Counted from the first letter of the stretch, positions 9,835 through 20,144 are shown. The stretch: 64,000 nt of DNA from Acidovorax sp. YS12 (GCA_021496925.1 CP053915.1:2428501-2492500), one strand, 5' to 3'. Made by a program: numbers and translations. The notes: generated by a model not told the origin, from the letters alone.

Positions 9835-11387
9835 GACCCCAGACGTTGCAGCAAGCCCGCCGTGGAGGCATCCAGCCCCTGCGCGTCGCCCGACTGCATG
9901 CGCTGCAACAGGTCTTGCGCCAACTGCTTGCCCAGCTCCACGCCCCACTGGTCGAAGCTGTTGATGCCCCACAGGCTGCCGGTGCTGAACACGCGGTGCT
10001 CCTGCAGCGCGATGAACGCCCCCAGCGCCACGGGCGTCAGCGCCTCCAGCAGCACGAAAGTACTGGGCCGGTTGCCCGGAAAGTGGCGGTGGCCACATTC
10101 CGTTGCGCGCCCCTGCATCAGCGCCTGCGCCTGCGCCAGGGCATTGGCCAGCAGCAGCGCGTGGTGGCCCTCGAGCGGGTGCGCGCACTGGCGCACGGCG
10201 ATGATCTCCAGCGGCAGCACGTCGGTGCCCTGGTGCAGCATCTGGAAGAAGGCATGCTGGCCGTTGCAGCCGGGTTCGCCCCACAGCACGGGCGAGGTGG
10301 CGATGGGCAGGGTCCGGCCCTCCAGATCCACGCGCTTGCCGTTGCTTTCCATCTCCAGTTGCTGCAGGTAGGCCGGCAGGCGCTGCAGCCCGGCGTGGTA
10401 GGGCGCGATGCAGCGGCTGGAAAGGCCGAGGAAATTGCGGTACCAGATGTCGAGCAGCGCCAGGCGCACCGGCAGGTTGGCATGCAGCGGCGCGGTACGG
10501 AAGTGCTCGTCCATGGCGTGCGCACCGGCCAGCAGCGCCCGGAACCCCCGGGCGCCGATGGCCAGGGCGATCGGCAGCCCGATGGCCGACCACAGCGAAT
10601 AGCGGCCGCCCACCCAGTCCCAGAAGCCGAAGGCCGTGGTCATGCCCCAGGCGCGCGCCACGTCGGCACGGGCCGTCAGCGCGACGAAGTGGCGCGCCAC
10701 GTCGCGCCCCCCCTGGGCGTGGAACCACGCCAGCGCCGAGCGGGCGTTGGTCATGGTCTCCAGCGTGGTGAAGGTCTTGGACGCCACCAGGAACAGCGTG
10801 CGCCCGGGCTGCAGTTCGCGCAGCACCGCGTGCAGTTCGTGGCCGTCGATGTTGGAGACGAAATGGAAGCGCTTGCCGGGAATTCGGAAGGCGTCGAGCG
10901 CCCGCACCGCCATCTGCGGCCCCAGGTCGGAGCCGCCGATGCCGATGTTCACGATGTCGGTGATCGCCGCATCCTCGCGCACCTGTTCGGCATAGGCCAG
11001 CATGGCGTCCAGCGCGGCATGCACGTCCAGCAGCGCGGGGGCGATCTGGGGCGTGTCGCCCGGCAGGGCCAGCCCGGCCGGGCGGCGCAGCAAGGTATGC
11101 AGCGCGGCGCGGCCCTCGGTGGTGTTGACCGCCTGGCCGCCGAACATGGCGTCGCGGCGCTGCTCCAGGCCGCTGGCCTGCGCCATGCCGAGCAACAGCG
11201 CCTCGGCCTGCCGGTCCCACAGGTTCTTCGACAGGTCGGCGAACACATGCGGCGCCTCCTGGCTGAAGTGCGTGAAACGCTGGCCGTCGCGCGCAAACGC
11301 CCCGCGCAAGTCGAACTCCGCGCCCAAGGCGGCGCGATGCGCCTGCAGTTGTGCCCACTGGGGCGTTTCATCACAGCGGGAATGCAT
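9816..11387 (-). CDS. pgi: Glucose-6-phosphate isomerase
   Basis: The cytoplasmic enzyme is 523 aa from ATG 11387 (MHSRCDETPQ); the longer frame to 11462 adds only GC-rich non-conserved residues. It interconverts glucose-6-phosphate and fructose-6-phosphate. Both family signatures are visible: WVGGRYSLWSAIGLP and GSLWGINSFDQWGVELGK near the C-terminus. SKTFTTLET also matches the sugar-phosphate-binding SIS fold. The C-terminus runs into dispersed repeat copy C, which provides the stop. It neighbours tal and hexR, consistent with a sugar-phosphate gene block. Confidence 0.97.
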   Translation of the reverse strand: MHSRCDETPQWAQLQAHRAALGAEFDLRGAFARDGQRFTHFSQEAPHVFADLSKNLWDRQAEALLLGMAQASGLEQRRDAMFGGQAVNTTEGRAALHTLLRRPAGLALPGDTPQIAPALLDVHAALDAMLAYAEQVREDAAITDIVNIGIGGSDLGPQMAVRALDAFRIPGKRFHFVSNIDGHELHAVLRELQPGRTLFLVASKTFTTLETMTNARSALAWFHAQGGRDVARHFVALTARADVARAWGMTTAFGFWDWVGGRYSLWSAIGLPIALAIGARGFRALLAGAHAMDEHFRTAPLHANLPVRLALLDIWYRNFLGLSSRCIAPYHAGLQRLPAYLQQLEMESNGKRVDLEGRTLPIATSPVLWGEPGCNGQHAFFQMLHQGTDVLPLEIIAVRQCAHPLEGHHALLLANALAQAQALMQGRATECGHRHFPGNRPSTFVLLEALTPVALGAFIALQEHRVFSTGSLWGINSFDQWGVELGKQLAQDLLQRMQSGDAQGLDASTAGLLQRLGSASNPP

Positions 11388-11460
11388 GTCAGTTTTCCAT
11401 CGCGCACGCGCCGCCCACAGCCCATGCAACCGCCGCGGCCCAGGCCAGCGGACGCCGCGC

Positions 11461-11555
11461 AAGGGCCGCCCCGCCGCGCTGGCGGCGTCCCCCTGCCCGC
11501 CACGCGCAGCGTGGCGAGAGCGGGGGGAAGCGGCGCAGCCGCTCAGGGGGGTGTC
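11461..11555 (-). repeat. GC-rich palindromic repeat, second family, copy 1
   Basis: The stretch between pgi and the FabH-like gene contains GCCACGCGCAGCGTGGC, a near-perfect dyad, and on the minus strand CACCCCCCTGAGCGGCTGCG. The latter recurs with two changes at 14649-14674. It is probably an intergenic repeat; no gene was seen here. Confidence 0.5.
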
Positions 11556-11563
11556 GCTTCATC

Positions 11564-12682
<1,119 letters not shown>

Positions 12683-12747
12683 GGCAAGTTTCCGAGGCCC
12701 GCGGTGCGGGCGCGAGGCGCAAGTGTAACGAGGGGGCGGCCAGCCGC

Positions 12748-13698
12748 TCAGGCTGCGGCCTGGATGAGCTGCTCCAGTTTCACCGCGTCGGCGGCGAAGG
12801 CGCGGATGCCCTCGGCCAGCTTCTCGGTGGCCATGGCGTCCTCGTTGAGCGCGTAGCGGAAGCCCGCCTCGTCGTACTGCACCGCGGGCAGGTCCATGGC
12901 GCGGGCCGCCTCGGCGTCGAGCGCGCACGCAAGCGGCGCCTCGGACTGCGCCAGCTGCGCCAGCAGGTCGGGCGCGATGGTCAGCAGGTCGCAGCCCGCC
13001 AGCGCCACGATCTGGCCCAGGTTGCGAAAGCTCGCGCCCATGACCTCGGTGGCGATGCCAAAGCGCTTGTAGTGGTTGAAGATGCGGCGCACCGACTGCA
13101 CGCCCGGATCATTGGCCCCGGCCATGGCCGCCTCGTCCCACTGGCTGCCCGCCTGTTTCTTGTACCAGTCGTAGATGCGCCCGACGAACGGCGAGATCAG
13201 CTGCACCCTGGCCTGGCCGCAGGCCACGGCCTGGGCGAAGGAGAACAGCAGCGTCAGGTTGGTGTGGATGCCCCGGCGCTCCAGCTGGCGCGCCGCCTCG
13301 ATGCCCTCCCAGGTGGCGGCGATCTTGATGAGCACGCGGTCGATGTGCACGCCCTCGCCCTGGTACAGCTCGATGAGGCGCTCGGCGCGCGCCACGGTGG
13401 CGCTGGTGTCGAAGCTCAGGCGCGCATCCACCTCGGTGGAGACGCGCCCCGGGATGAGCGACAGGATCTCGCAGCCGAAGCGCACCAGCAGCCGGTCGAT
13501 GACCTCCTCCATGGGCGCGCCGCGGTGCCGCGCCACCGTGGCCTGCAGCAGCGGCGCGTACTCGCTCTTTTGCACCGCCTTGAGGATCAGCGAGGGATTG
13601 GTGGTGGCGTCGCGCGGCTGGAACTGGGCCAGTTGCCGGAAGTCGCCGGTGTCGGCCACCACGGTGGTGAACTGTTTGAGTGCGTCGAGCTGGTGCAT
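12748..13698 (-). CDS. tal: Transaldolase
   Basis: The 316-aa pentose-phosphate enzyme moves a dihydroxyacetone unit between sugar phosphates in the cytoplasm. DATTNPSLILKA (residues 30-41) is the family's N-terminal signature, and Lys125 in RVLIKIAATWEG is the Schiff-base lysine. Length is normal for TalB-type enzymes. It is transcribed divergently from hexR across a 103-nt gap. That arrangement, with pgi nearby, suggests HexR control of central sugar metabolism. Confidence 0.97.
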   Translation of the reverse strand: MHQLDALKQFTTVVADTGDFRQLAQFQPRDATTNPSLILKAVQKSEYAPLLQATVARHRGAPMEEVIDRLLVRFGCEILSLIPGRVSTEVDARLSFDTSATVARAERLIELYQGEGVHIDRVLIKIAATWEGIEAARQLERRGIHTNLTLLFSFAQAVACGQARVQLISPFVGRIYDWYKKQAGSQWDEAAMAGANDPGVQSVRRIFNHYKRFGIATEVMGASFRNLGQIVALAGCDLLTIAPDLLAQLAQSEAPLACALDAEAARAMDLPAVQYDEAGFRYALNEDAMATEKLAEGIRAFAADAVKLEQLIQAAA

Positions 13699-13801
13699 GC
13701 GGATTCCCTCGTTGGTCGATGCTGCGGCCCGCAGGCCAAACCTGCGAGTGTATGCCGCGAGGGCGTTACAGGCGGGCAGGAAACCACGTTACATTCACGC
13801 C

Positions 13802-14647
13802 ATGCTCGACCGCATCACCGCCTCCCTGCCCTCCCTGGCGCCCGCCGAGCAGCGCGTGGCCAGGCTCGTGCTGCACGACGCGCGCGCCTTCGCGCGCCTG
13901 CCGGTGCGCGAGCTGGCGGCACGCGCGCACGTGAGCAAGCCCACCGTGGTGCGCTTTTGCCGCAGCATGGGCTACGACGGCCTGGCCGACTTCAAGCTCA
14001 AGCTGGCGGGCAGCGTGAGCGAGGGCGTGCCTTTCATCCACCGCAGCGTGGACGCCGACGACAAGACCGGCGACGTGCTCGTCAAGGTGGTGGACAACGC
14101 CGTGGCCGCCTTCCTGCAGTACCGCAACGCCGCCAGCACCACCGCCGTGCAGCGCGCGGCCGAGGCCATCGCCGCCACCTGGCAGACCGGCCGGCGCATC
14201 GAGTTCTACGGTGCGGGCAACTCCGGCATCGTCGCGCAGGATGCGCAGCACAAATTCTTCCGCCTGGGCATCACCAGCATCTCGGCCAGCGACGGGCACA
14301 TGCAGGTCATGAGCGCCACCCTGCTCGGGCCGGGCGACTGCGCCGTCATCATCAGCAACTCCGGGCGCACGCGCGACCTGATGGACGCCGCCGACATCGC
14401 GCGCAAGAACGGCGCCACGACCATCGCCATCACCGCCAGCGGCTCGCCGCTGGCCAGCGCCTGCGCCATCCACCTCGCCGCCGACCACCCCGAGGGCTAC
14501 GACCGCTACAGCCCCATGGTGTCGCGCCTGCTGCACCTGCTGGTCATCGACGTGGTAGCCACCTGCGTGGCGCTGCGCATCGGCCCGCAGCTGCAGCCGC
14601 TGCTGCAGCAGATGAAGGACAACCTGCACGCCAAGCGCTATGCTTGA
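13802..14647 (+). CDS. hexR: RpiR/HexR-family transcriptional regulator
   Basis: The 281-aa regulator starts at ATG 13802. Residues 1-75 form an RpiR-type helix-turn-helix (AARAHVSKPTVVRFCRSMGY) and residues 125-260 a SIS sugar-phosphate domain with EFYGAGNSGIVA and ISNSGRTRDLMD. HexR senses 2-keto-3-deoxy-6-phosphogluconate and represses sugar catabolic genes in proteobacteria (established). In the divergent gap to tal there are TGTA at 13749 and GTTACA at 13765 and 13789, possible half-sites but not a clear consensus. The specific HexR assignment rests on similarity and context. Confidence 0.85.
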   Translation: MLDRITASLPSLAPAEQRVARLVLHDARAFARLPVRELAARAHVSKPTVVRFCRSMGYDGLADFKLKLAGSVSEGVPFIHRSVDADDKTGDVLVKVVDNAVAAFLQYRNAASTTAVQRAAEAIAATWQTGRRIEFYGAGNSGIVAQDAQHKFFRLGITSISASDGHMQVMSATLLGPGDCAVIISNSGRTRDLMDAADIARKNGATTIAITASGSPLASACAIHLAADHPEGYDRYSPMVSRLLHLLVIDVVATCVALRIGPQLQPLLQQMKDNLHAKRYA

Positions 14648-14715
14648 AACACCCCCCTGAGCCGCTGCGCGGCGGCCCATGCTCGGCTGCCCTCGCTCGG
14701 GCCGCGCCGGTTTCA
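14648..14715 (+). repeat. GC-rich palindromic repeat, second family, copy 2
   Basis: Just after the hexR stop, CACCCCCCTGAGCCGCTGCG repeats the minus-strand motif at 11530-11558 with small changes, followed by GC-rich dyads. No coding signal is convincing before 14753. Confidence 0.45.
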
Positions 14716-14752
14716 TGGACTGCGGTTATCCAACCCGTATTAACAGGCGTGT

Positions 14753-16051
14753 TCACGCCGCTTGCCAGCGGCGCAGCAGCAGTGAGGCGTTCACGCCGCC
14801 AAAGCCGAAGCCATTGACCAGCGCGTATTCCATGGCCAGCGGCCGCGCGCTGCCCGCCACCAGGTCGATGCCCTCGGCCAGCGGGTCGGGATCGGCCAGG
14901 TTGCGCGTGGCCGGCGCGATCTGGTCGCGCAGCGCCAGCACGGCGAAGATGGCGGCCACCGCGCCGGCCGCGCCGAGCAGATGCCCCGTGGCCGACTTGG
15001 TGGAACTGACGACCACGCCGCCTCCGGTGCCGAACAGGCGGCGGATCGCAGCCAGCTCCCCACGGTCGCCCACCGGCGTGGAGGTGGCGTGCGCGTTCAG
15101 GTACTGCACCTGGGCGGGCGCCACCTCGGCCATGGCCAGCGCCTGTGCCATGGCGCGCAGCGCGCCGTCGCCATCCTCCGGGCCCGCGGTGATGTGGTAG
15201 GCGTCGGCCGAGGTGCCATAGCCCACCACCTCGGCCAGCGGCGTGGCGCCGCGCGCCCGGGCATGCGCCAGCGATTCGAGCACCAGCGCCCCCGCGCCCT
15301 CGCCCATCACGAAGCCGTCGCGGCCCATGTCGAAAGGGCGCGACGCTTCCTGCGGCCGGTCGTTGTAGCGTGTGGACAGGGCCTTGGCGGCCGCGAAGGC
15401 GCCCAGGCTGACGCGGCCGATGGCCGCCTCGGTGCCGCCGCACAGCGCCACGTCGGCCTCGCCCGAACGGATCAGGCGCAGCCCGTCGCCCACGGCCTGC
15501 ACGCTGGCCGCACAGGCCGTGACCGGCGTGCCCAGCGGCCCCTTGAGGCCATGGCGGATCGACACGTGCCCGGCCGCCAGATTGGCCAGGAACGAGGGCA
15601 CGGTGAAAGGCGACAGGCGCTGCGCGCCCCGGCTGTCCGTGGTGCGCACCGCCTGCGCAATGGCGTCGAAGCCGCCGATGCCGGAGGCGATGACGCAGGC
15701 CGTGCGCTCGCGCGCGCGCTCGTCCTGCGGTGGCCAGCCCGCCTGGGCCAGTGCCTGGCCGCATGCATCCAGCGCCAGGGGAATGAAGCGGTCCATCTTG
15801 CGCAGTTCCTTGGCGGGCGCCACGGCGTCGATGTCCCAGCCGCCCTCGGGGTCCTGCGCCACGCTGGGCACCTGGCCCGCCACCTGCCCGGCCACATCGG
15901 GGGCCATGTCCGCGGGCAGCCTCGACAGGCCCGAGGCGCCGGCCAGCAGGCGCTGCCAGCACAGTGCGGTGCCCCGGCCCAGGGGCGACACCATGCCCAT
16001 GCCGGTGATGACGACGCGGCGGCTGCCGCTCCTGGTCACATCCTTGTCCAT
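14753..16051 (-). CDS. Beta-ketoacyl-ACP synthase II family protein (FabF-like)
   Basis: The 432-aa protein starts at ATG 16051 (MDKDVTRSG), next to the operator. It has the KAS II triad: Cys180 in PVTACAASV, His321 in NAHATSTPVGD and His357 in KSATGHLLGAAG, so it should be catalytically competent in decarboxylative condensation of acyl-ACPs. It is not beside acpP or fabG, and it is divergent from a TetR regulator, so it is more likely a regulated paralogue for specialised acyl chains than housekeeping FabF. A longer in-frame start at 16342 would overlap the regulator gene and is rejected. Confidence 0.88.
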   Translation of the reverse strand: MDKDVTRSGSRRVVITGMGMVSPLGRGTALCWQRLLAGASGLSRLPADMAPDVAGQVAGQVPSVAQDPEGGWDIDAVAPAKELRKMDRFIPLALDACGQALAQAGWPPQDERARERTACVIASGIGGFDAIAQAVRTTDSRGAQRLSPFTVPSFLANLAAGHVSIRHGLKGPLGTPVTACAASVQAVGDGLRLIRSGEADVALCGGTEAAIGRVSLGAFAAAKALSTRYNDRPQEASRPFDMGRDGFVMGEGAGALVLESLAHARARGATPLAEVVGYGTSADAYHITAGPEDGDGALRAMAQALAMAEVAPAQVQYLNAHATSTPVGDRGELAAIRRLFGTGGGVVVSSTKSATGHLLGAAGAVAAIFAVLALRDQIAPATRNLADPDPLAEGIDLVAGSARPLAMEYALVNGFGFGGVNASLLLRRWQAA

Positions 16052-16073
16052 CGCGTACCCTTTGCCTTGCGGC

Positions 16074-16099
16074 TTTATGATGACGACCATCATCATAAA
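16074..16099. promoter_or_regulatory. Inverted-repeat operator between fabF-like gene and tetR
   Basis: TTTATGATG, 8 nt, CATCATAAA: perfect 9-bp arms lying 23 nt upstream of the synthase ATG and 35 nt upstream of the regulator ATG. This is the expected position for a TetR dimer controlling both genes. Confidence 0.7.
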
Positions 16100-16133
16100 C
16101 ACGTTTGATGACAACCGTAACCAATCCGTCGCC

Positions 16134-16751
16134 ATGAAGGTCTCCAAAGCCCAAGCCGCGCAGAACCGGCAAGACATCCTCGAAGCCGCCGCGCGCCTGT
16201 ACCGCGCCCACGGCCTGGCCGGCGTGGGCGTGGCCGAGGTCACGCGCGGCGCCGGGCTCACCCACGGCGGGCTGTACCGCCATTTCGAATCCAAGGATGC
16301 GCTGGTGCGCGAAGCCTGCGCGCGCGCGTTCGACTGGTCCATCGGGCCGCTGGACGGGGCCGTGGAAGGCAGCGATGGCGGCCTGGCCGCCCGCGTGCAG
16401 GCCTACCTGTCGCCCCAACACCGCGACAGCCCCGGCGAAGGCTGCCCCGCCGCCGCGCTGGCTGTGGACGTGGCCCGCGCCGGGGGCGACCTGTCGGCGG
16501 TGTTCGCCGCCGGGGTGGAGCGCAACATCACCCGCTTCGCCCGGGTGATCGGCGGGCTGGCGGCGGACGCCGAGCCCTCCGCGGCGCAGCGCGCCGAGGC
16601 CATGGCCATGCTCAGCGCCATGGTGGGCGCGCTGGTGCTGGCGCGCGCCACGGCGGCGGCGCGCCCGGCGCTGTCGGATGAGATCCTGGCCACCGTATGC
16701 ACGCACCTCACCAGCGGCCCTGCGCCCGGCGCATCAAACGCTACCAAATAA
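16134..16751 (+). CDS. TetR/AcrR-family transcriptional regulator
   Basis: The 205-aa protein starts at ATG 16134 (MKVSKAQAAQ); in-frame ATGs further up lie inside the operator. Residues about 10-58 form a TetR helix-turn-helix (ILEAAARLYRAHGLAGVGV, then GLTHGGLYRHFESKD). The C-terminal ligand domain is Ala-rich with no known ligand. It is divergent from the FabF-like gene, which is probably its target. The last residues (SNATK) and the stop are encoded by dispersed repeat copy D. Confidence 0.9.
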   Translation: MKVSKAQAAQNRQDILEAAARLYRAHGLAGVGVAEVTRGAGLTHGGLYRHFESKDALVREACARAFDWSIGPLDGAVEGSDGGLAARVQAYLSPQHRDSPGEGCPAAALAVDVARAGGDLSAVFAAGVERNITRFARVIGGLAADAEPSAAQRAEAMAMLSAMVGALVLARATAAARPALSDEILATVCTHLTSGPAPGASNATK

Positions 16752-16797
16752 AGAGCTGCCAGCGCTTGCAGCATATGGCCTGAAAGCCATTTTTCCT
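16732..16797 (+). repeat. Dispersed repeat copy D (end of tetR)
   Basis: Contains AGAGCTGCCAGCGCTTGCAG, then GGCCTGAAAGCCATTTTT. Its left edge encodes the TetR C-terminus and stop codon; the rest separates tetR from the convergent chemoreceptor gene. Confidence 0.8.
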
Positions 16798-16809
16798 CAT
16801 AACAACCTA

Positions 16810-18402
16810 TCAGGCCGGCAGCGCCAGGGCGCGCCCGCGCGGCGCCGCTGCGGCCGGCACGAGCACGAAGGCCGACACCGCCCGGCTCAACCGTTCGGAC
16901 TGCTCGCGCAGGCTTTGCGCGGCGGCCGCGCTTTCCTCCACCAGCGCCGCGTTCTGCTGGGTCATCTGGTCGAGCTGGCTGACCGAGGCGTTGACCTGCG
17001 CGATGCCCGCCGACTGCTGGCCCGCCGCCGCCGCGATGCCCGCCACCTCGTCGGTGACGCGCTGCACGGCCGCCACGATCTCGCGCATGGTGTCGCCCGC
17101 CTCGTGCACGAGGCGCGAGCCCTCGCCCACCCGCCGCGTGCTGTCGGCGATGAGGTCCTTGATCTCGCGCGCCGCCGCCGCGCTGCGCTGCGCCAGGCTG
17201 CGCACCTCGCCCGCCACCACGGCGAAGCCCCGCCCCTGCTCCCCGGCGCGGGCGGCCTCCACGGCGGCGTTCAGGGCCAGGATGTTGGTCTGGAAGGCGA
17301 TGCTGTCGATCACCCCCGTGATGTCGGCGATGCGCCGCGCGCTGCCGTCGATGGACTCCATGGTGTGCACCACCTGTTCCACCAGCGCGCCGCCCCGGCC
17401 CGCCACGGTGGCGGCCGAGCCGGCCAGCGCGCTGGCGGTGCGCGCCGCCTGGGCCGTGTGCTCTACGGTGCCGGTCAGTTCCTCCATCGACGCGGCCGTG
17501 GTCTGCAGGTGGCTGGCGGTCTGCTCGGTGCGCAGCGACAGGTCCTGGTTGCCGGTGGCGATCTCGGCGCTGGCCGTCGCCATGCTCTCGGCCGCCTCGC
17601 GGATGGTCAGGATGACGCTGGTGAGCGATTGCTGCATGCTGCCCAGGGCTTGCAGCAGGGCGCTCGATTCGTCGCGCGTGTCCTGCGGCGCATCGAGCAT
17701 GACGGGGCTCAGGTCCCCGGCCGCCACCTGGCGCGCCACGCCCAGCGAGCGGCCCAGCGGACGCACGATGCCGCGCGCGATGGCCAGCGAGGCCCCCACG
17801 CCCAGGGCCAGGGTGAGCAGCCCCAGCGCCAGGATGCCCAGGCTGGTGCGGTGGTTGGCCTCGCGGATCGGCGAGGCCGCCTGGTCGAGCGCGTGGCGCT
17901 GCAGCTGGAGCAGGTCGTTGACGCGCTCCACGTACACCTTGGCGGCGGGCACGAAGGTGGCTTCGAGCAGGCGCGCCGAATCCTCCGCATGGCCTTCGCG
18001 CTTGAGGCGGATGACTTCGTCGCGCGCGGCGACATAGCGCGTGCGCAGCGCGGCGATGTCGCGGAACAGGCGCTTTTCCTCGTCAGTGGCCATCAGGGTC
18101 TCGACCTGCTTGTGGATGGCCGTGGTGCTCTCGGCAGACTCCTTCTGCTCGGCTGCGAAATACGTGGCGAGGCTGGGGTCACTGCTCTTGGCAATGGCGG
18201 TGGTGCGGCGCACTGCCGTGTGGATGAAGCGGTACCAGTCGGAGATCAAGCGCTCCTTGGCCAGCGGCTTTTCGATGATGGCCTGCGCGCCTTGGCTAGA
18301 TGCCTGCAGTTGCCAGATGCTCAGGGCGCTGTTGAGCAAGGCGAAAAACAGCAACAGGCCGAAACCCAGTGCCAGCCGGGTGCCTATGGAGAGTTTGTGC
18401 AT
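16810..18402 (-). CDS. Methyl-accepting chemotaxis protein
   Basis: The 530-aa inner-membrane chemoreceptor has a first membrane helix at about residues 9-31, a periplasmic four-helix-bundle ligand domain to about 188, a second membrane helix near 190-212, then a HAMP domain and a long signalling coiled coil. The invariant hairpin tip is visible (GRGFAVVAGEVRSLAQRSA with preceding IDSIAFQTNILALNAAVEAARAG pattern). It would pass signals to CheA/CheW. The ligand is unknown and no che genes are adjacent. The 138-nt gap upstream to the PEBP gene holds no gene, only a GC-rich dyad (CGCACCC/GGGTGCG, 18514-18531). Confidence 0.93.
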   Translation of the reverse strand: MHKLSIGTRLALGFGLLLFFALLNSALSIWQLQASSQGAQAIIEKPLAKERLISDWYRFIHTAVRRTTAIAKSSDPSLATYFAAEQKESAESTTAIHKQVETLMATDEEKRLFRDIAALRTRYVAARDEVIRLKREGHAEDSARLLEATFVPAAKVYVERVNDLLQLQRHALDQAASPIREANHRTSLGILALGLLTLALGVGASLAIARGIVRPLGRSLGVARQVAAGDLSPVMLDAPQDTRDESSALLQALGSMQQSLTSVILTIREAAESMATASAEIATGNQDLSLRTEQTASHLQTTAASMEELTGTVEHTAQAARTASALAGSAATVAGRGGALVEQVVHTMESIDGSARRIADITGVIDSIAFQTNILALNAAVEAARAGEQGRGFAVVAGEVRSLAQRSAAAAREIKDLIADSTRRVGEGSRLVHEAGDTMREIVAAVQRVTDEVAGIAAAAGQQSAGIAQVNASVSQLDQMTQQNAALVEESAAAAQSLREQSERLSRAVSAFVLVPAAAAPRGRALALPA

Positions 18403-18540
18403 AAGGAGAAGAGTGGGTCGGAAGTCCCATTCTAGGAAGGGGGGGTCACCACCGCTCCGCTTCCCTGGCGCAGCTTGACGTGCATCAACGAAAAACCGCG
18501 CCAGCCCAGCGCACCCCGCAGGGTGCGGCCGCCGCCGGGC

Positions 18541-19038
18541 TCAGGGCCGACCGTAGGTCGCGGTGAAAGACGCCTTGGCCAGCGTGTGCGCGTTCACCAT
18601 GAAACCCGCCAGCGCTGCGGTGGCGTCGTCGGGAATGTCGAGCCGAGGCACCGACAGCGCGTGCACGGTGAAAACGTAGCGGTGCGGCTTGTCGCCCGGC
18701 GGCGGGCACACGCCACCCCAGGCGTGGACGCCGTAGTCGTTGCGGATCTGGCGTGCGCCAGCCGGCAGCCCCTGGCCGCCCTGCGCACCCGCGTGGGCCG
18801 CCAGTTGCGTGGTGCCTGCGGGCAGGTCCACCACGAACCAGTGCCACCAGCCCGAGCCGGTGGGCGCGTCCGGGTCGTACACGGTGACGGCGAAGCTCTT
18901 GGCCTCCAGCGGCGCCCCGCTCCACTGCAGCACGGGCGAGCGGTTCTGGCCGGAACAGCCGAAGCCGTCGAACTCGAAGTGCTGCGGCACGGTGCCACCG
19001 CTCGGAATGTCGGGGCTGGAAAGGGTGAATGCGGTCAT
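18541..19038 (-). CDS. YbhB/YbcL-type PEBP-family protein
   Basis: The 165-aa protein has the phosphatidylethanolamine-binding protein signature: YDPDAPTGSGWWHW around residues 54-67 and GDKPHRYVFTVHAL near residues 114-127, which together line the anion pocket. No signal peptide is visible, so it is probably cytoplasmic. In bacteria the function of this family is mostly undefined. It stands alone, with dispersed repeat copy E directly upstream. Confidence 0.9.
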   Translation of the reverse strand: MTAFTLSSPDIPSGGTVPQHFEFDGFGCSGQNRSPVLQWSGAPLEAKSFAVTVYDPDAPTGSGWWHWFVVDLPAGTTQLAAHAGAQGGQGLPAGARQIRNDYGVHAWGGVCPPPGDKPHRYVFTVHALSVPRLDIPDDATAALAGFMVNAHTLAKASFTATYGRP

Positions 19039-19062
19039 GCCTGCTCCTGTCGGTGAAAAAAG

Positions 19063-19120
19063 AGGTCAAAAATGGCTTCAAGGCTTGCCAGAAAAGCGCC
19101 AGCAGCTCCCATTTACATAG
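19063..19120 (-). repeat. Dispersed repeat copy E
   Basis: Inverted copy; on the minus strand it reads GAGCTGCTGGCGCTTTTCTG and ends near GAAGCCATTTTTGACC. It fills the gap between the ABC operon end and the PEBP gene. Confidence 0.75.
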
Positions 19121-19124
19121 CACA

Positions 19125-20144
19125 TCACAGCCGCCCCTCCTGCACCGCGTGGCACGCCACGCGCGTGCCCGCGCCGGCCTCGTGCAGCGCGGGGCGCTCG
19201 GCGCGGCAGCGCGCGTTGGCGTGCGGGCAGCGCGGGTTGAAGGCGCAGCCGGGCGGCGGGTCGAGCGGGTTGGGCACCTCGCCCTGCACGGGCGTGCGGG
19301 CGCGGCCGGTGTCATGCATCTTGGGGATGGCGTCGAGCAGCATGCGCGTGTACGGGTGGCGCGGGCGGCTGAACAGCGTGTGCTTGTCCGCCAGCTCCAC
19401 CAGCCGGCCCAGGTACATCACGCCCACCTGGTCGCTCACGTGGCGCACCACTGCGAGGTTGTGGCTGATGAACAGGTAGGTCAGGCCGCGCTCGCGCTGC
19501 AGCCGCTTCATGATGTTGAGCACCTGCGCCTGCACGCTCACGTCGAGCGCGCTCGTGGGTTCGTCGCACACCAGGAACTCGGGTTCGGTGGCGAGCGCGC
19601 GCGCGATGGAGATGCGCTGGCGCTGCCCGCCCGAGAACTGGTGCGGGTACTTGGCCATGTCCTGCGCGGACAGGCCCACGCACGTGAGCAGTTCGCCCAC
19701 GCGGGTTTTCAGCCCGGCCTTGCCGGTGATGAGGCCGTGCTCGCGCAGCGGCTCGCCGACGATGTCCTCGACCCGCCAGCGCGGGTTCAGGCTCGCATAC
19801 GGATCCTGGAAGATCATCTGGATGCGCCGGCGCAGCGCGCGCGCATCGCGGCCCTGGAAGGCAGCATGCGCGTCCTGCCCGTCGAAGGTGAAGCCACCGC
19901 GCGTGGGCGCGTACAGGCCCACCAGCAAGCGCGCCACGGTGCTCTTGCCGCAGCCCGATTCGCCCACCAGCGCCAGGGTCTGGCCGCGTGCGATCTCAAA
20001 GCCCACGCCGTCCACGGCGTGCAGCAGTGCGCGCGGCTTGCGCTCGATCACGCGGTTGAGCCAGGGGGCCGAGACGTCGAAGGTCTTGGCCAGGTCGTGC
20101 GCACGCACCAGGGGTGGCACCAGGGGTTGCATGGCGGTACTCAT
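19125..20144 (-). CDS. Peptide ABC transporter ATP-binding protein (OppF/DppF type)
   Basis: The product is 339 aa from ATG 20144, whose ATGA overlaps the stop of the partner ATPase gene by 4 nt. Walker A is GESGCGKST, the signature is SGGQRQRI, and Walker B is FLVCDEPTSALD. The C-terminal oligopeptide extension PPGCAFNPRCPHANARC carries the Cys motif seen in OppD/DppF-type ATPases. It pairs with the ATPase at 20141-21121 to power peptide import. It is the last gene of the operon, followed by dispersed repeat copy E. Confidence 0.94.
   Translation of the reverse strand: MSTAMQPLVPPLVRAHDLAKTFDVSAPWLNRVIERKPRALLHAVDGVGFEIARGQTLALVGESGCGKSTVARLLVGLYAPTRGGFTFDGQDAHAAFQGRDARALRRRIQMIFQDPYASLNPRWRVEDIVGEPLREHGLITGKAGLKTRVGELLTCVGLSAQDMAKYPHQFSGGQRQRISIARALATEPEFLVCDEPTSALDVSVQAQVLNIMKRLQRERGLTYLFISHNLAVVRHVSDQVGVMYLGRLVELADKHTLFSRPRHPYTRMLLDAIPKMHDTGRARTPVQGEVPNPLDPPPGCAFNPRCPHANARCRAERPALHEAGAGTRVACHAVQEGRL

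Noticed and set aside
9802..11358. 518-aa frame overlapping pgi on the same strand
   Set aside because: Arg/Ala/Gly-rich out-of-frame shadow; the pgi frame carries both family signatures.
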